Part shown: piece by piece, positions 1-5,946 of the stretch
Numbering within the stretch: position 1 is the stretch's first letter
How the letters are laid out: each line of letters opens with the position of its first letter
From: Kiritimatiellia bacterium
Lineage (GTDB): Bacteria > Verrucomicrobiota > Kiritimatiellia > B70-G9
Length of the DNA stretch: 5,946 nt
Direction: 5' to 3'
NCBI GenBank assembly: GCA_012961745.1
Contig: DTYT01000136.1
Span: 1-5,946, forward strand
Position numbers and translations under genes: made by a program
Notes under the pieces: generated by a model
Told to the model about the DNA's origin: nothing
Seen by the model: only the letters and a program-made list of their open reading frames with translations
Database searches by the model: none

Positions 1-3000
1 TGACGGATTGCGGCTGGATGCGGTCAAGCATGTGCCGGACTATTTCTTCGGCCAGCAGTACGGTAACGACAAGGACAGCAGCAGCGCGGGCTACTGCGGC
101 CAGATTCAGGAGCAGTTCAATCTCACCCGCGGCTACAGCGACTGGGACAATCACCGCGATACGGTTTTCAACAGTGAGCAGGCGCGCGACGACGCCCTGG
201 TCTTCGGCGAGCACCTGGGTGAGCCTCCCTCCTACGCGGGTTACATGGACGCCGGTATGCGGCTGGTGGGCAACCAGCTCCACGGGCACCTCAACGGCGT
301 TCTGGGCAATCCCTGGGCGGGCCTCTGGGGCCTGGATTCACCGGGGGCGGACAGCTTCGGCGATTGCGGCGTGACTTACGTGAAGAGCCACGACGACGAC
401 TATGCCAGTTGCCCCGAACTGCAGTTCGCCTTCACCCTGACCCGCAAGGGTCTGCCGTGCGTGTATACCGACGGCAATCACCAGTCCGAGACACTGGCGC
501 AGAGCGGCGGCGCCTTTCCCCGGCACGCCAACACCGCCTTCCTGGGGCAGTTCGGAGACAACCGCATACCCAATCTGGTCTATATCCACAACCACTTCGC
601 CCGCGGGGACCAGATCGGCAAGTGGAGCGACGAGGACGTGGTGGCCTACGAGCGGCGCGACAAGCGGGAAGATCCCTCCATGACCGATGCCGACGGCACG
701 GTGCTGTTCTTTGTGATGAACGACAACTACTCCGAAGGGCAGTACCGCGAGATTCCCACCACATTCCCGGTGGGAGCCTATCTGTGGCAGTATTCCAGCG
801 GGGGAGGAAACTTCTACTACACGGTTCCGGATGACCAGAAGATCAAGGTGGTGGTGCCGCCGGGCGGATACTTTGCTTTCTCCTGGCGCAGTCCGGAGGA
901 ATCGGAACTGTGGAGTTCGGCCGGCGGGCATCCGGTCACCATCTACCAGGACGGGCGTGAAGCGGGATGGATTTCCTACGTCCGACGGGACGGGCCGGAC
1001 GGAGACCCGGCGTTCAATCCCTACGGAGTGGAGGACAGCAATACCACCGACTACGCCTATACCTGGTGGGTGCCCCGGGTGACCGTCGCCACCAACCTGA
1101 GTTTCGTGTGCCGGTCCGACGGGTCCACCTTCAACGTGCTGATCAAGCTGGACGGGGGGATGAACCTGAACACCAACTACCACCCGGAGGGCGACGCGCG
1201 GGACAATCCGCCGGCACTGGCCACGGACGTGTTCTTGGGATACGAGCAGGCGGCTTTCGTCAAACGCATCCACCGTGAGAAGTTCGCCGCGGTGGACGCT
1301 GCGCGCTGCAAGATCGGCTCCGGGGGGGCCGAGACCTACGTGACCACCTGTGGAGTGGCCGGTATCACCTGGAACCCGAGCGCGGGAAGCAACGACTGGG
1401 ACGGCACCTACACCGCGGCCTGGATCTACCACGATCCCACTTCCACCGATGAATGGGGCGCGCTCCAGTTCGATCCGCCGCCGGAAAGTATCACCGACCA
1501 GGTCACCATCCGGGTCAAGGTGGGCTACCGGCTCAAGATCAATCGTCTCTACATCTACTATACCACCAATGGCACCGAATGGCCGGAAGGGGCGGGCGGG
1601 GACGGGCGGTCCAACACCCTGGTGCGGGAGATGTCCTGGTACGCCGACGGCGAATATGACGGCACCGACACCGCTACCTGGTGGCGGGTGACCATTTCCA
1701 ACCTCAGCAGCGGCACGCAGCTGCGCTACAAGATCGGTGGATTCAAGGAGCAGGGTAATACCAACCTGATCCCCTACGTGGATTGGGATGTGCCCTTTCC
1801 CGGCAGCTCCGCCGACGTCGAGCGGAAGACCGCGATGCTGACGGTCTTTATGCTCACCAACTTCAACGCCGAGAGCATCGCCTACTATCCCCACAACGAC
1901 TACGGACAGCTCAGCACGGGGCTGGTGGAGGGCTTCCACGTGGTTCGGGCGCGCGCGTTTCTGGAGAGGACCGGCCGGGCGGCGATCTACAATACCTTTG
2001 TCCAGCCCTTCTATCTGGATACCCGCACCCCCGAGGGCGAGGTGGTGTACCCGGCGGAAGACGACCGGCTGGAATCGCGGGAGTACGGGGTGGTGGTGCG
2101 CACCGACCCGACGGTGGTGGAAGTGTGGTTCAACATCCAGGATGCCGATCCGGCCAACGACGACGCCCAGACCGGATACCAGTACGGCAACGGCACCAAC
2201 GCCGCGGGGCAGACAGCCTGGGCGGCGGCCTATGAGGTGACCCCCGCCCTGAGTATCACCAGCTCGTATCCCCGCGAATGGCGGTTCACTTACAGGAACG
2301 TTCCTTCCACCAACAGCGCCGCCACGATCCGGGTCAAGCTGCGGGAGCTGAGTTCGTCAACCAACCTGGATCTGGGGGACTCCGAAGGACATTTCACTAC
2401 CCTGACGCGGAACGTCACTTGCGACGCGCCCGCCTACCGGATGTACGTGGCCTGGCCGCAGAACGACGGCGATCCGGTATGGGAGGGCTATGACCTCAAA
2501 GTATGGTTCAGCAAATCGCTGGCCGACGGCATCGACACCAACACCCTGCGCGACCGGTTCCTGATCAAGTTGGACGGCGTGGCCCAAGGGCGGTCGGAGT
2601 ACCGGTTCGAGTGGGACGTGGACGCCGATCATCACGCGCTGGCTTACACCCTGCCGGATCTCTACAACGGGGACAGCAACTTCATCCACAACGTCGAGGT
2701 GCTGCACACCAACGCCGGGGGAGGGGGCACAACCCTGCAGGCCGGCAGATACGTGCGGGCGATAGCGGTGGACAACGGGCCGCACGTCTTCATCATCCAG
2801 CCGCCGGAATACGACGCCGACGGCATGCCGTACGTCATTGAACTGCCGGACGTGGCCTCTCCCGACCCGACCCAGCGGCAGTACACGATCCGGGTGGAGA
2901 CCGATCTGGCGGCGGATGAGGTTTGGGTCAGTTTCACCAACTGCGTGGGCTATGCCGAACCGGCGGCGGCGGTGACCAGCCGCCTGTGGGCGCTGGTGAG

Positions 3001-5946
3001 TGTGGCCGCCGGGGCGGTGGTGGTGACCGGTGCCGAGCAGCAGATCACCGGGACGGTGACGGTCACCGAGAGCAACCGCACGGTGACCGGCGATGGGACG
3101 GCCTTCGGTAACGAGCTGCAGGTCGGCCAGACCCTGCGGATAAGCACCAATCTGGTGGTGGTGACGCAAATTGTCTCCGACACCGCGATCGAGTTGCAGG
3201 AGCCTTATCCCGGAGCGAGTGCCACCAACCTGGCGGCCTGGATACAGCCGGCGTTCGACAGCCAGGTGCAGACCGGCGACCTGCTGCTGATCGACTCCAA
3301 CGCGGTGACGGTGTCGGTGGTCAATTCCCGCAGCAACCTGACACTCACCGCAAGCTATCCCGGGACCACGGTCACCAACGTGGCGGCCTACCGGATCAGC
3401 GGCAACCCGGTGACCGAGGGCAGCCGCCGGTACTGGGACTTCTTGTGGACCAACATGACCGAGGGTTACTTCCACTTCGTGGCCAACGTTGACACCAACG
3501 GGGATACCAACACCGTGGAAGCCAGCGCGTTGCGGAATGTCACGGTGGTGTTCCGGGAGATGGTCAACAGCGACACCAATGATCTGGACGACGACGACGA
3601 CGGGCTGTACGACTACAACGAGTCCAATCCGACCAACCTGCCGGACACCAACCCGGAGACCTGGCTCAACGGCGACGTACACATCTACTACATCTACGGC
3701 AGGAGCGACCCCCTTTCGCCCGACAGTGACGGCGACGGACTGCCGGACGGCCTGGAGTTGGGCTGGCGTTCCCCGGTTGACACCAACCAGACCGACACTT
3801 CCACTGATACCGACGGGGACGGCTACCCCAACTTCATCGGCGACCTGGATCCGCCGTTCTACAACACCGTGCCGGACAACTCCGGACTGCCCAACTACAA
3901 CTTCTACGAGTCGCGCACCAAGTTGATCCACGGGACGATGACCGACCCCAACAACCCGGACAGCGACCACGACGGCCTGCCGGACGGGGTGGAAGACGCC
4001 AACCGGAACGGCTGGGTGGACGGCGACGGCGACCCGCTCTATCCCGATCAGGATCCCTCCACCCGGACCAACTGGCCGGACGGTCAATGGGACAGTGCGT
4101 GGCTGGGGACCGACCCCAACAACCCGGACACCGATGGGGACGGCTTGATGGACGGCTACGGCGAGGACACCAATGCGAACGGCCGCATTGAAGGCGACGC
4201 GAATCAGAATCGCGTTTACGACCCCGGCGAGGAGTGGAGTGAGACCGATCCGTTGAACCCGGACACCGACGGGGATGGATTGCCGGACGGCTGGGAGATG
4301 CAGTACGGCCTGGATCCTCTGGACGACGGTACCGATTCGCTGCGGACGGCCGTGGGGGGCGATGGCTCGGTAACCAACGGCCCGGACGGCAATCCCGACA
4401 ACGACTTCATCGTGCAGGGCGGGGTGACCAATCCCTATGTCAACCTGCTGGAGTATCAGAACGGAACCAATCCCCGCATTCCGGATACCGGAGAGCCGCC
4501 GCCGGAGGGCTCCATTGTGATCGGTGCGGGGGAGGCCGTGGGCGTACTGGACGGAACCACCAATTACCAGCAGTTCATGGACTGGACGGCGGGTGATTGC
4601 ATCGTACTGGATGAGTATGAGGGGGTTGGGTCGAACCACGAGGGGGGTGACATATACAAGGCTTGGGACGGGTGGGACGAGTCGCGGGACATTGTCGCTT
4701 TCTATGCCCGGGATGGGGGTGACCCGGGCAGCGGCGGTGACGGGAAATTCTATTTCCGACTGGATCTGTTCGATCTTCAAGCCCATGCCGAGGAAGGTCA
4801 TCTGGATATCTACGTGGTCATTGACATCGGCAACCCCGCGCAGGGCGAGATGAACCTGCCGGACGAGGTGGATACCATCACCAGCTGCCGGTGGGAGGTG
4901 GTGGTGGCCTGCTACGAGTCGAGCCAGGGACGGGTCTACATTGACCTGGACCGCGACAACAACACTACCACCTGGGGGCAGGATCTTTCCGCCTACGGGG
5001 TGATATCGCGGGACCAGAACGATGCGGACGGGTTCGTGGATGCCTATTTCAACTCCGAGCTGGACTCCGTGGAGTTTGCCATCCGACGCCAGGCATTACT
5101 GGATGCGGGATGGAACGGGTTGAGTGCCACCGGATTCAACTACCAGGTGTTCACCACCAAGGACGGAACCTGCAATTCATGTGACGGTGGGAATCCGGGC
5201 GCTGGAGACATCACCGGTCGCAGTGATGTGCGGGATGCGATCTACAACGATTTCATCGCCGAAGACTATTGGGTGGCGCAGGACGGGCTCGACAGCATCC
5301 TGAAGTATTGGATCCCCGCTATCACACGGGCCGGGCAGGCGAAGGTGGCGGTGGTGGTACACGGCAACCAGGCGGTCCAGCCGGGCAGTGTGGTCCAGGA
5401 TCTCATCCGGGATGACGGGGCCGGCTATTTCCGCCTGCTGGACGCGCACGAGGTCTTCGACCAGCCGCTCAACCTTCATATCACGCCGGCCCTCGCGATC
5501 GCCATGCAGTGGGCCGCGGTGGACACCAACGGTCCCGCTGGCAGGGACGGGCCAGCCTTCAACCAGCGGGTCGCCGCGCTGGTCCAGAGCAACCTGGTCT
5601 ACTTGCTGGCGAGCACGTTCTCCGACCACATCATGCCCTACTTCACCAGCCAGTACGATCAGGACAACGAAGAATTAGCCCGCCAGGTGCTGTACCAGGT
5701 ATACGGATGGCAGCCCCGTTCCAACACGGTTTTCTGGATTCCGGAGCGGGTGGTCGACGACGACGTGATTGCCAAGGTCCTCGATCTGGGATACTCCCAC
5801 GCTCTAGTCGATCAGATGACACACATCTTCTACTGGTTCGGTCGGAGTGAGGCTCTCGGAGACAACGGATACCGCGTCAACCGCATCAACGGCCTGGATT
5901 GCTTCGTGATCAATGATGGCGCCGCCGATTACCGTTTTCAAAACCA
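1..5946 (+). CDS. Giant multidomain alpha-glucan-degrading enzyme, GH13 - beta modules - TSP3 stalk - GH57 (partial at both ends)
   Basis: The codon frame starting at base 2 has no stop through base 5944, giving 1,981 residues; base 1 is the last base of the preceding codon. The N terminus (signal peptide and first half of the GH13 barrel) lies upstream, and the rest of the GH57 domain lies downstream. Domain order is GH13 catalytic half (1-220), amylase C domain (221-300), several beta-sandwich modules (301-1186), acidic calcium-binding repeats (1191-1496), a glucodextranase-C-like module (1503-1720) and GH57 (from about 1781). GH13 and GH57 enzymes both cleave or transfer alpha-1,4/1,6-glucans with retention, so starch, glycogen or a related glucan is the likely substrate. 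Calcium stalks and Ig-like modules point to secretion or cell-surface display, although the signal peptide is not visible. Codons strongly favour G or C at the third position throughout, with no visible frameshift. The coding call is very secure; the exact substrate is not. Confidence 0.96.
2..661 (+). other. GH13 alpha-amylase catalytic domain, C-terminal half of the (beta/alpha)8 barrel
   Basis: Residues 1-220 contain three of the conserved GH13 regions in the right order and spacing. Region II is GLRLDAVKHV, with nucleophile D6 (bases 17-19) and the usual Arg two residues before it. Region III is LVFGEHLGE, with general acid E70 (bases 209-211). Region IV is YVKSHDD, with the invariant H130 and transition-state-stabilising D131 (bases 392-394). 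The following stretch FTLTRKGLPCVYTDGNH (residues 144-160) matches the segment after strand 8 that usually reads as G-x-P-x-[IV]-[YF]-x-G. Because all three catalytic acids are kept, the domain is probably active. Region I, strands 1-3 and the signal peptide lie upstream of the window. The family follows from the motifs; the subfamily cannot be decided from this half. Confidence 0.88.
662..901 (+). other. Amylase C-terminal beta-sandwich (domain C)
   Basis: Residues 221-300 directly follow the GH13 barrel. They show the alternating hydrophobic pattern of the all-beta domain that closes most GH13 enzymes: a strand TVLFFVMND (residues 233-241), a turn-rich section, then KIKVVVPPGGYFAFSW (residues 282-295). 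The last stretch is the usual ending, in which a Pro-Pro-Gly-Gly turn leads into a final aromatic-rich strand. The function in the family is to pack against the barrel and stabilise it. Boundaries are approximate. The Ser/Glu-rich stretch after residue 296 is read as a linker. Confidence 0.65.
902..1336 (+). other. Unassigned beta-rich module after the GH13 unit
   Basis: Residues 301-445 are not recognised as a named family. The segment contains probable beta strands such as GHPVTIYQDG (residues 309-318) and STFNVLIKLDGG (residues 375-386), and several aromatic residues (a Trp-Trp pair at 355-356, plus Tyr 341, 352 and 354) of the sort that line glucan-binding surfaces. The second half changes character to a Lys/Arg/His-containing stretch (KRIHREKFAAVD, residues 421-432) ending in a Gly-Gly-Ala-Glu turn, which may be a structured connector. 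A carbohydrate-binding role is possible from position and composition only. There is no stop, frame change or low-complexity stretch that would suggest degeneration. Confidence 0.4.
1337..2026 (+). other. Ig-like / starch-binding-like beta sandwich
   Basis: Residues 446-675 contain the pattern of Ig-like modules that accompany amylases. There is a strand VTIRVKVGY (501-509), then LYIYYTTNGTEWPEG (516-530), which resembles the 'Y-T-T-D-G-x-x-P' turn of these modules. Next come a Trp-Trp pair (560-561) leading into RVTISNL, and a strand TQLRYKIGGF (572-581) matching the usual G-T-x-[IVL]-R-Y-K-I-G ending. The remainder (about 582-675) includes YYPHNDYG and a strand GLVEGFHVVRARAFLER (640-656), which recalls the final 'G-x-H-x-[IV]-x-A-R-A' strand of Ig-like or chitobiase-C-type domains, so this may be two domains rather than one. 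The likely role is substrate binding or spacing. Assignment is by pattern only. Confidence 0.5.
2027..2431 (+). other. Ig-like repeat, copy 1
   Basis: Residues 676-810 form a beta module that recurs later in the protein. The first conserved strand pair is YGVVVRTDPTVVEVWFNI (residues 695-712), which aligns without gaps to residues 961-978 of copy 2 (identical Tyr, Val, Thr-Asp and Glu-Val-Trp). The second anchor is W760-x-F762-x3-N766, matched by W1145-x-F1147-x3-N1151. The third is RNVT at 803-806, matched by RNVT at 1178-1181. Between the first and second anchors this copy has 51 residues, including an Asp/Asn/Gly-rich loop around 714-735. The function is unknown; it is probably a structural or glucan-binding spacer. 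The pairing with copy 2 is seen directly in the sequence, while the Ig-like label is inference from strand pattern. Confidence 0.6.
2432..2785 (+). other. Beta-rich module between the two Ig-like repeats
   Basis: Residues 811-928 lie between the paired Ig-like copies. Strands can be read at YRMYVAWP (812-819), YDLKVWFSKSL (830-840), RFLIKLDG (852-859) and YRFEWDVDAD (867-876). After an Asn/Asp-rich turn comes IHNVEVLHTN (895-904) and then a Gly-rich turn (906-909) leading to the ending GRYVRAIAVD (915-924). The layout, with an Asp-x-Asp acidic turn and a final 'Y-V-R-A-x-A-V-D-N' strand, resembles Ig-like domains in which the last strand ends in a V-D-N or A-x-D-x-x-G motif. No family is recognised. 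It is probably a spacer or binding module. Confidence 0.4.
2786..3559 (+). other. Ig-like repeat, copy 2, split by an inserted repeat pair
   Basis: Residues 929-1186 repeat the fold signature of residues 676-810. The ungapped block 961-978 (Y-T-I-R-V-E-T-D ... E-V-W) pairs with 695-712, W1145-D-F pairs with W760-R-F, and RNVT 1178-1181 pairs with 803-806. In copy 1 the two Trp anchors are 51 residues apart (W709 to W760); here they are 170 apart (W975 to W1145). The extra 119 residues correspond closely to the tandem module at about 1017-1132. The module is therefore an Ig-like domain with an insertion in an internal loop. The final strand RNVTVVF leads directly into the acidic stalk. Roles are inferred; the internal homology is seen directly. 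Confidence 0.55.
3050..3397 (+). repeat. Inserted tandem beta module with a 50-residue (150-bp) period
   Basis: Residues 1042-1080 and 1092-1130 align without gaps at an offset of exactly 50 residues, with 15 identities in 39 positions by hand count. Shared landmarks are G1042/G1092, L1045/L1095, I1047/I1097, the Tyr-Pro-Gly at 1069-1071/1119-1121, Thr-Asn at 1075-1076/1125-1126 and Ala-Ala-aromatic at 1078-1080/1128-1130. Copy 1 is preceded by a strand pair TGTVTVTESNRTVTGDGTAF (1016-1035) that copy 2 lacks. The pattern (T-V-T-G-x-G-T-x-F, then V-G-x-x-[IL]-x-I, then S-D-T, then Y-x-G) resembles a small beta domain that I associate with phage tail and other structural proteins. The DNA has diverged, so this is an old duplication. 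Confidence 0.65.
3707..4297 (+). repeat. Four degenerate 17-residue TSP3 repeat units
   Basis: Four units share the form D-P-x-[NS]-P-D-[ST]-D-x-D-G-L-x-D-G. They occupy bases 3707-3757 (residues 1236-1252), 3944-3994 (1315-1331), 4112-4162 (1371-1387) and 4247-4297 (1416-1432). Spacing between unit starts shrinks along the chain: 79, 56, then 45 residues. Units 2 and 3 both start with DPNNPD in nearly identical DNA, while units 1 and 4 use DPLSPD and DPLNPD. The repeats are conserved at protein level, with silent differences in DNA. Confidence 0.85.
3995..4231 (+). other. EF-hand/dockerin-like loops inside the acidic stalk
   Basis: Between TSP3 units lie three loops with the D-x-N-x-N-G-x-[IV]-[DE] form of EF-hand or dockerin calcium sites. 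They are residues 1332-1343 (D-A-N-R-N-G-W-V-D), 1389-1400 (D-T-N-A-N-G-R-I-E) and 1399-1410 (D-A-N-Q-N-R-V-Y-D-P-G-E). The third has an acidic residue at loop position 12 (E1410), as in canonical EF-hand loops, but Arg instead of Gly at position 6. The second and third overlap by two residues, so both may not bind at once. No flanking helices are obvious, so these are read as calcium loops built into the stalk rather than true EF hands or a dockerin. Confidence 0.55.
4508..5161 (+). other. Glucodextranase-C-like binding module
   Basis: Residues 1503-1720 look like the beta-sandwich module found at the C terminus of glucodextranase and in some amylopullulanases and GH57 proteins. The strongest signs are the strand DIVAFYARDGG (1564-1574), then FYFRLDLFDL (1583-1592), then a short acidic helix (AHAEEG) and LDIYVVIDIG (1601-1610), followed by a Pro/Asp turn (MNLPDEVD) and a strand WEVVVACYES (1631-1640). 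A later strand VEFAIRRQALLDAGW (1691-1705) fits the same domain, in which a short helix follows the final strand. In the family it binds polysaccharide or cell-surface material. It sits immediately before the GH57 domain, so it may deliver that domain to its substrate. The assignment comes from recalled pattern, not from a search. Confidence 0.5.
5162..5341 (+). other. Linker with Cys-x-x-Cys before the GH57 domain
   Basis: Residues 1721-1780 connect the binding module to the GH57 domain. The start is Gly/Asp/Asn-rich and contains C1724-N-S-C1727 inside a flexible turn. The rest (about 1737-1779) appears helical, with SDVRDAIYNDFI and LDSILKYWIPAITRAG. It may be the entry segment of the catalytic barrel rather than a true linker. 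Because the protein is probably exported, the two cysteines could form a small disulfide loop; this is inference. Confidence 0.45.
5342..5946 (+). other. GH57-type catalytic domain, N-terminal part (truncated by the window end)
   Basis: Residues 1781-1981 follow the GH57 plan. Strand 1 is KVAVVVHGNQAVQP (1781-1794), a variant of the family's H-x-H/H-Q-P region 1. LNLHITPALAIAMQWA (1824-1839) matches the 'hydrophobic, S/T-P-x-L' helix that follows. STFSDHIMPYF (1871-1881) corresponds to region 2. VFWIPERVVDDDVIAKVLDLGY (within 1910-1931) is region 3, with E1915 (bases 5744-5746) as the expected nucleophile. HALVDQMTHIF (1933-1943) corresponds to the 'V-D-D-x-H-F' strand, and GLDCFVINDGAADYRF to the 'V-F-P-I-x-x-x-L-R-Y' strand. 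The catalytic Asp of region 4 should lie beyond the window. GH57 enzymes are retaining amylases, amylopullulanases, branching enzymes or 4-alpha-glucanotransferases; which activity applies here cannot be told. Confidence 0.72.

Larger units (their letters stand above)
3572..4489 (+). other. Thrombospondin type 3-like calcium-binding stalk
   Basis: Residues 1191-1496 are dominated by Asp, Asn, Gly and Pro and carry repeated D-x-D-x-D-G-[LY] loops: DLDDDDDGL (1194-1202), PDSDGDGLPDG (1240-1250), TDTDGDGYPNF (1268-1278), PDSDHDGLPDG (1319-1329), PDTDGDGLMDG (1375-1385) and PDTDGDGLPDG (1420-1430). In the TSP3 family such loops wrap Ca2+ ions and stiffen the chain, and in bacteria they occur as stalks in exported proteins. 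The block ends with WEMQYGLDPLDDGTD (1431-1445) and NLLEYQNGTNP (1481-1491), a common exit from such arrays. Here the stalk separates the GH13-containing half from the GH57-containing half. It likely acts outside the cytoplasm, where calcium is plentiful. Confidence 0.9.

Noticed and set aside
18..374. Short + strand frame of 118 codons starting at an ATG
   Set aside because: It is a shifted reading of the GH13 region II-III segment. The product is Ser/Thr/Ala/Arg-rich with no motif, while the frame at base 2 has the catalytic residues.
338..1939. Antisense open frame of 533 codons
   Set aside because: It runs opposite the GH13 end and the following beta modules, where the + frame carries clear catalytic and strand motifs. 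The antisense product is low in recognisable structure and rich in Val/Gly/His/Pro.
3587..3601. Five consecutive GAC codons as a slippage or frameshift site
   Set aside because: The tract encodes a poly-Asp loop that fits the TSP3 pattern, and the frame continues unchanged on both sides.
3489..3926. Thr/Pro-rich + strand frame of 145 codons
   Set aside because: It is an out-of-frame reading of the Asp/Asn-rich TSP3 repeats, which gives Thr/Arg/Pro repeats automatically. The in-frame D-x-D-x-D-G loops are the real signal.
3995..4231. Dockerin domain for cellulosome-type assembly
   Set aside because: The loops are dockerin-like, but they lack the paired loop-helix repeats of about 22 residues and are embedded in TSP3 units.
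3572..4489. Possible DNA-level satellite or CRISPR-like array
   Set aside because: The repeats are short, unequal in spacing and diverged at silent positions, and they are conserved as protein calcium loops. There is no constant repeat with uniform spacers.
2357..4801. Long antisense open frame of 814 codons
   Set aside because: It lies opposite the TSP3 stalk and Ig-like repeats. Its translation is a His/Val/Gly/Arg-rich mirror of the GAC/ACC/AAC codons on the + strand, with no domain motif. Long antisense frames are expected where third positions are mostly G or C.
1..5946. Two or more separate genes (an amylase followed by a GH57 gene)
   Set aside because: No stop, start with ribosome binding site, or frame change was found anywhere between the two catalytic domains; the intervening codons form continuous, plausible beta modules.

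Overview
The window is the interior of one very large protein-coding gene on the + strand. Reading codons from base 2, the frame is open from the first base to the last: 1,981 complete codons with no stop, and neither a start nor a stop in view. Every codon of this frame was read through. There is no intergenic DNA, so no promoter, ribosome binding site, terminator, RNA gene, CRISPR array or insertion sequence is supported. Residue numbers below count the codon at bases 2-4 as residue 1, so residue n lies at bases 3n-1 to 3n+1.

Layout from N to C terminus. (1) Residues 1-220 are the second half of a GH13 alpha-amylase barrel, carrying conserved regions II, III and IV with all three catalytic acids (D6, E70, D131). 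(2) Residues 221-300 are the amylase C-terminal beta domain. (3) Residues 301-445 are an unassigned beta-rich module. (4) Residues 446-675 are an Ig-like or carbohydrate-binding beta sandwich. (5) Residues 676-1186 hold two related Ig-like repeats separated by a further beta module; the second repeat is interrupted by an inserted pair of 50-residue repeats. (6) Residues 1191-1496 are an Asp/Asn-rich, calcium-binding thrombospondin type 3-like stalk. (7) Residues 1503-1720 resemble the C-terminal binding module of glucodextranase. (8) From about residue 1781 to the window end is the N-terminal part of what looks like a GH57 catalytic domain, with the nucleophile motif FWIPERV (E1915).

The gene therefore seems to encode a secreted or surface-bound alpha-glucan-degrading enzyme that joins two unrelated retaining amylase folds, GH13 and GH57, through a long chain of beta modules and a calcium-stiffened stalk. 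The GH13 and GH57 assignments rest on motifs read by eye. The intended cooperation on starch- or glycogen-like polymers is inference.

The organism is probably a GC-rich bacterium with large secreted proteins. The TSP3-type stalk, the giant multidomain glycosidase and the abundant Thr-Asn dipeptides recall the Verrucomicrobiota/Kiritimatiellota/Lentisphaerota group, but nothing in the window proves this.
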